NCBI GenBank assembly: GCA_002479805.1
Contig: DLPB01000028.1
Location: 1-25,060 of the forward strand
Length of the DNA: 25,060 nucleotides
Reading direction: 5' to 3'
From: Micrococcales bacterium UBA7469
Lineage (GTDB): Bacteria > Actinomycetota > Actinomycetes > Actinomycetales > Microbacteriaceae
The translations under genes were made by a program, and so were the position numbers. The notes under the pieces are model-generated. The model made no database searches and was not told the origin of the DNA. It saw only the letters and a list, made by a program, of their open reading frames with translations. Shown here one piece after another: positions 21,197 through 25,060 of this stretch. How positions within the stretch are numbered: position 1 is the stretch's first letter; each line of letters opens with the position of its first letter.

Positions 21197-22489
21197 GTGT
21201 TGAGAAAGCTTTTGGCTACGCTGCTGACATCCGCGGTCCTAGTCACCTCACTAACCAACGCTGCGTTCGCAGTCCCAAATGAACCGGCTTACACCGCCCA
21301 CAACATTCAACAGATTTGGGCCAAGGGTTATAAGGGCGAGGGCATGACCGTCGCGGTTATCGACCAGGGCGTCAACCTCACCCACGAATACTTCACCGGG
21401 CAGATTATTGAAGGCATCTGCGTTTACCAGAACACCTCGCCGAACCTGTGTCCGAATGGCACCAAGAACCAAACCGGCATTCAGGCTGCCTCGCAGCGTT
21501 TTGACAAGGGTGTGATCGTCTCAAGCGAAAACCACGGCAACATGGTTGCCGGCCTGATTGCAGGAAAGCCGAATGAGCAAGCCCCCGGTGGAGTGGCTCC
21601 GAATGCCAAGATCCTGATGGCGAATACCGATTTGTCTTTGGCATCGATCATCACCGCTTTGAACTACATCTATGACAATCGCGAGAAATACAACATCGTT
21701 GCGGTCTCAATGAGTTTTGGTGTGACAGGTGGTTCGCAGCGTGATTACATCCTGAACTGCAATCTCAACCCAGATTTTGCGCAGCTGAAGGCTACCTTGT
21801 CGAAGCTACGCTCGGTCGGCATCATGCCGTTTGCGGCATCTGGCAACGGCTACATCCTCAACGAGGTAACGGCTTCCGCACCAACTTGCCTCAGTGACGT
21901 TGTGACCGTTGGAGCGCTCGATGCTCAAAACAAGGTCTCGGTTTATTCGACCATGAACGCCAAGGTTGAACTTCTCGGCACCGATTACGCAAAGTCTGCA
22001 ACCACCGTCGGTTATCAGACCTCCGGCGGCACCAGTGCTGCAACACCGGTGGTGGCTGCAGGCTATGCACTGTTGCGCCAGGCTTTTCCTACCGCATCCG
22101 CCCAGCTGGTGCTTGATGCCATGAAGCAATCTGGTCGCCTTGTTGACGATGTGGTGCGCAAGCAGATTCCCGTGCTGGATATGGTGGGGGCCTATAACCT
22201 GCTTGCTGGCAGCACCGTGATCCCCAGTCCACCGGTAACCCCAGCGGTCGCTCCAAAGGTGAGCTTTAGCACCACCACTGGAAACCTTGTGATCTCAATC
22301 AAGGGCTATGCCGGCCAGATGTTTGCAGCCAAGATTGGCAACACCTGGGTGGTAAACCCAGTGCTGGCAAATACCCCAGGTCTGAGCTACACCAAGATCG
22401 TGCGCAAGGCAACCTCGAAAAGCACGGTGAAATACGAGGCCTATATCAACGGAAAGAAAGTTGCCACCGGCAGCATTGTGATCCGCTAG
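21197..22489 (+). CDS. Secreted subtilase without visible propeptide
   Basis: A 430-residue S8 family protease starting at GTG 21197. The signal peptide MLRKLLATLLTSAVLVTSL... is cleaved after AFA, and the catalytic domain begins almost at once: Asp56 (VAVIDQGV), His113 (ENHGNMVAGL), oxyanion Asn217 (AASGNG) and Ser280 (GGTSAATPVVAAGY). No I9-like prodomain fits between the signal peptide and the domain. His is in HGN rather than the usual HGT, and Ser is in GTSAATP. A short proline linker near 345 leads to an 80-residue beta-rich C-terminal domain of unknown type. All three catalytic residues are present, so it should be active. Only 13 kb separate it from the other subtilase, yet the two differ widely. 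Confidence 0.92.
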   Translation: MLRKLLATLLTSAVLVTSLTNAAFAVPNEPAYTAHNIQQIWAKGYKGEGMTVAVIDQGVNLTHEYFTGQIIEGICVYQNTSPNLCPNGTKNQTGIQAASQRFDKGVIVSSENHGNMVAGLIAGKPNEQAPGGVAPNAKILMANTDLSLASIITALNYIYDNREKYNIVAVSMSFGVTGGSQRDYILNCNLNPDFAQLKATLSKLRSVGIMPFAASGNGYILNEVTASAPTCLSDVVTVGALDAQNKVSVYSTMNAKVELLGTDYAKSATTVGYQTSGGTSAATPVVAAGYALLRQAFPTASAQLVLDAMKQSGRLVDDVVRKQIPVLDMVGAYNLLAGSTVIPSPPVTPAVAPKVSFSTTTGNLVISIKGYAGQMFAAKIGNTWVVNPVLANTPGLSYTKIVRKATSKSTVKYEAYINGKKVATGSIVIR

Positions 22490-23262
22490 CGACCCAATAC
22501 AAATAGCAAAAGGTTCTTTATTGAACCAAGCTCTCGTCTGCGGCGAATCCCAAACGGCAAGCGAATAAATGGCGCTAGAGCGCCAAATACTCGAGTGAAG
22601 ATGATTGCCCGTGCCCTGCGATCATTAGCGCTTCCCCAGCGCGAGCCGGAGGACTCAGTTGGGTGCTGGGCCAAGGTAATCGGAGCAAATACCGCGTTGC
22701 CGCCAGCTTTCACCAAGTCCACAACGAAGATGTATTCATCGCCGAGGTAGTTTTTTGCCCCGGCGCCAAAGTTCTCATCGAACCGAACCCCGAGCCTGCG
22801 GATCTCACTAACTCGAACAATCATTTCGTAGGTTGCGGCCCTAGCAGAGTTCAGGCTGCCAAGTTTTGTCACTTGATTCGGATACTGCTTGCGCAAGGCC
22901 CCGGACTCATCGGTTGCCTGCCCAAGTAACAGCGAAACATCTGGATGCGAATCTAGATAGGCAATAGCCTCCCGAAGCCCCTGCTCGCTAAAGGTGATGT
23001 CATCGTCGCTGAAGATTAGGTATTCACCGGCAGCTAGGTCGATGGCCCTATTTCGGCTTTTGGCGACCCCTTTACTGGTCAGTTCTTCGAAGCGGAAGTC
23101 GCTGCGTTCTTTCAGGTTTTGGAACCTAGGGCCCTGCCAGTCAATTTGGTTTGGATTCTGCACCACCAAAACGGTTTCCCAATCGGGGTTCGTAGGAGGT
23201 TCAACCAGGGTTGCGACTCGCTCGGCAAGGGTTGAATAACCCAGGGTAAGTTTCGGGCTCAT
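22486..23262 (-). CDS. Family 2 glycosyltransferase
   Basis: A 258-residue GT-A enzyme. The donor-binding region GVAKSRNRAIDLAAGEYLIFSDDDITF holds the Asp triad that coordinates the metal and nucleotide sugar. Further on, GAGAKNYLGDEYIFVVDLVKAGG contains the ED-like acidic catalytic pair (GDEY). The C-terminal end is basic (IRRRRELGS), probably resting on the membrane. The start ATG overlaps the stop of the upstream gene by one base (TAATG), and the stop shares CTAG with the convergent protease gene. With its neighbours it forms a surface-polysaccharide operon; the sugar is unknown. Confidence 0.85.
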   Translation of the reverse strand: MSPKLTLGYSTLAERVATLVEPPTNPDWETVLVVQNPNQIDWQGPRFQNLKERSDFRFEELTSKGVAKSRNRAIDLAAGEYLIFSDDDITFSEQGLREAIAYLDSHPDVSLLLGQATDESGALRKQYPNQVTKLGSLNSARAATYEMIVRVSEIRRLGVRFDENFGAGAKNYLGDEYIFVVDLVKAGGNAVFAPITLAQHPTESSGSRWGSANDRRARAIIFTRVFGALAPFIRLPFGIRRRRELGSIKNLLLFVLGR

Positions 23263-24032
23263 TAGAAGCTGTTGGCCTTGGCTCTGGCAAAGCGCATTAG
23301 CGAAGAGGACACCGAGCTAAAGGTGGTGTTCTGAATGCGCAAGGCCAAGAACAAAACGATGGCATTTGAAAGCGAAACCCAGCCCTCGAGGCTGAACCAA
23401 ATCAAAACACCAAGCAAAACCACTACGCCAAAACTGGCCATCAGAGTTGCGAATTCAGCCTGCTGGATTCTCGAACCCAAACGCTCGGCTGGGGTAACGG
23501 TCTTTTTGGCACGCTTTTTCTCGACGAAGCCGCGCTGCTTCTTTAGCTGTCGCTTGAAAAGCACGCCCATCAATTGCAAAACCAATGCAATCAAGAGCAG
23601 GTTCAATAGACCGAAGTTTGGCGAGAGGAATGCCAAGAAGCTGGCAATCACCAGAATTTGAGTGATGAAGGAAAGCGCGTTTACCAGCTCTAAGCCCATC
23701 GCCCACTCCCAAGATTCTTTGGTGGAGCTTTTCTCTCTGGTGTCGGCACCGAAGGCCTTGTCGAAGAACTTAACTCGGTAGGTCTTCTGCAGGTAGTTGA
23801 TGGTTCTGGTGGAGACAAATAGGAATGCAAACAGCACCAGCTGCAGAATGATCTCGGAGACCGGTCTGGAATTTCCAGCAATTACCAGGTCGGTGAAGAG
23901 CTTGGCGACTAAAAGTTCGGTGACTGGAATCAGGGCTGCAATCAATACCAACAGCATCAGTTGCCAGCGATAGCGCTTGGTTGGCACCAAGAGCTTGGTC
24001 GCTGAAAACAGCTGGGTAAAGATTGTGCGCAA
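23262..24032 (-). CDS. ABC-exporter-like membrane domain without ATPase
   Basis: A 256-residue membrane protein starting at TTG 24032, 2 bp after the upstream stop. It has about five or six helices. The N-terminus (LLVPTKRYRWQLMLLVLIAALIPVTELLVAKLFTDLVIAG) reads like the first two helices of a type I ABC exporter with its elbow, and the following helices fit the long intracellular loops. No Walker A, signature or Walker B motif is present, and the protein stops where the nucleotide-binding domain would begin. It may be a half-transporter using an ATPase encoded elsewhere, or a relic adapted to polysaccharide assembly. Family assignment is tentative. Confidence 0.6.
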   Translation of the reverse strand: MRTIFTQLFSATKLLVPTKRYRWQLMLLVLIAALIPVTELLVAKLFTDLVIAGNSRPVSEIILQLVLFAFLFVSTRTINYLQKTYRVKFFDKAFGADTREKSSTKESWEWAMGLELVNALSFITQILVIASFLAFLSPNFGLLNLLLIALVLQLMGVLFKRQLKKQRGFVEKKRAKKTVTPAERLGSRIQQAEFATLMASFGVVVLLGVLIWFSLEGWVSLSNAIVLFLALRIQNTTFSSVSSSLMRFARAKANSF

Positions 24033-24034
24033 GG

Positions 24035-25060
24035 CTACTTCTTTCCAAACCTCGAAAGAGCTTGGCGAATGTGGTCTTCGACCTCGTCCTTCTTTGCCTC
24101 GGAAACCTTGATGTCCTTGATCAGGTCATCAAGGTCTACCTTGCGAAGGTCAAGCCCAACCACCTGCGGGTTCATGACTTCTACCCCAGCGCCCTGGGCG
24201 TAGTCGGCGTATTTGATGCCCGAGCCGTGGACGTTCTCCTCGTAACCCTCGAAGGTCACTAGACCACATGGGATGCCATATGACTGGCAGGTAATCATGA
24301 CGTGCATCGCGGAGGTGAGCACCTTGTCGTACTTGGCAAGCTCTGCCACAAACTCGTGAATGGCATCAGGCTTTGACATCAAAACCGAGAGCTCATCCAT
24401 GTTCTCGGGCAACTGCATTGGGATCGAGGTGTGCGAGAAGTGGCGCACAAATGCGATGCGGCCATTGGTTGCACCGCGCTCCACCGGGATGATTCGGCTG
24501 ATTGCGATACCTGGGTCACCGAATGCGGTAACGGTAGGGCCACCAGATTCTTTCAACACGCGAGCGGTGATCGGCCCACGAACCGATACGTAGTCTGCCT
24601 TCGGGTTGAGCTGGATGTCATCGGTAGAAATACCGGTTCCCAAAACAACCGAGTTGGACTTGATAAATCTTCCGATCGAACCGAGTGCGATGATGTGCTT
24701 TTTGCCAGCTGGCTTTACCGGTGACTGCAGGGTAAGTGCGGCATCGGTGTAGTGCGAGACAATCAGTGGGCTCAGCCAGTCACCAAAGTTTCCGGGGAAT
24801 GGCTTGGACCACCAGGCCAACTTGATCTTGTGCTGCGACTCTTTTGCCGAGTAGGCCATAAAGGCCTCTGCGGCGTGAATGATCGAATCCTCGCCAAAGG
24901 AGGCGATGTACTTGTTATCGAACTCGGCCTTTGCCTTGGCATACATCAGGGCGTCACCCTTGATGCCACCGCCCAGCATCTCGCCAATCATGCGCGAGCG
25001 CTCTGGGTCGATGCTGCGGGTGCTGCCGGCGGTGAGGATGCCGGTTAGTCCTGAGGTGTC
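24035..25060 (-). CDS. Polysaccharide pyruvyltransferase-like protein, N-terminus outside window
   Basis: At least 341 residues; the frame stays open to the last base. Segments FPGNFGDWLSPLIVSHY, KKHIIALGSIGRF, VLGTGIS, DYVSVRGPITARVL and TAFGDPGIAIS are the N-terminal half of the CsaB-like pyruvyltransferase fold. IAFVRHFSH and LTSAMHVMITCQSYGIPCGLV complete it, the last holding the conserved SAMH motif. Such enzymes add ketal pyruvate to sugars of capsules, exopolysaccharides or secondary wall polymers. Visible upstream sequence adds roughly 75 residues before the conserved core, so an additional N-terminal domain is possible. It is the first visible gene of the leftward operon. Confidence 0.82.
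   Translation of the reverse strand, partial: DTSGLTGILTAGSTRSIDPERSRMIGEMLGGGIKGDALMYAKAKAEFDNKYIASFGEDSIIHAAEAFMAYSAKESQHKIKLAWWSKPFPGNFGDWLSPLIVSHYTDAALTLQSPVKPAGKKHIIALGSIGRFIKSNSVVLGTGISTDDIQLNPKADYVSVRGPITARVLKESGGPTVTAFGDPGIAISRIIPVERGATNGRIAFVRHFSHTSIPMQLPENMDELSVLMSKPDAIHEFVAELAKYDKVLTSAMHVMITCQSYGIPCGLVTFEGYEENVHGSGIKYADYAQGAGVEVMNPQVVGLDLRKVDLDDLIKDIKVSEAKKDEVEDHIRQALSRFGKK

Overview
The window looks like part of the chromosome of a small-genome, moderate-GC actinobacterium, most likely a Microbacteriaceae of the freshwater Rhodoluna/Aquiluna kind. This placement is an inference. It rests on an arsenate reductase of the mycothiol-dependent actinobacterial type, a class E sortase beside an LAxTG surface protein, an MgtA/PimB-like mannosyltransferase, very tight gene packing (convergent genes overlap at their stop codons five times) and several TANNNT -10 boxes lying 6-7 nt before start codons, as in actinobacterial leaderless promoters. 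I see no tRNA, rRNA, CRISPR array, insertion sequence or phage gene.

Layout. 1-1483: the end of an MFS transporter, convergent with an RBBP9/YdeN-type hydrolase. 1639-8788: a cell-surface cluster on the + strand, made of a giant modular secreted protein with a C-terminal LADTG sorting signal, a class E sortase that seems to start at an ATT codon inside the preceding gene, a 52-residue membrane protein, and a secreted subtilisin-like protease with an FnIII domain. 8794-14143: a metal-resistance block. arsR, copZ, copA and gabD (succinate-semialdehyde dehydrogenase) run leftward; an AqpS-like channel and arsC run rightward. Between them lie two copies of the inverted repeat TAGATR-NN-YATCTA, the likely ArsR operators. 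No arsB or acr3 is present, so arsenite would leave through the channel.

14207-16773: glycosyltransferase, DedA membrane protein and SGNH hydrolase. 16774-17098: a 325-bp gap holding a strong promoter candidate, an apparently leaderless 29-codon reading frame whose tail is almost all Cys and Met, and a nested RNA hairpin, all upstream of a winged-helix regulator. This looks like a sulfur-amino-acid or metal-sensing leader and is the least explained element of the window. 17705-20226: P-loop kinase, second DedA protein, DUF3048 lipoprotein and a 47-residue DUF2256 zinc ribbon. 20213-22489: galU and a second secreted subtilase that lacks a visible propeptide. 22486-25060: a leftward surface-polysaccharide operon with a family 2 glycosyltransferase, an exporter-like membrane domain without its ATPase, and a pyruvyltransferase-like protein that runs off the window.

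Together the genes describe an envelope-focused region (sortase-anchored protein, secreted proteases, polysaccharide and lipid-carrier functions) interrupted by a compact arsenic/copper defence block.
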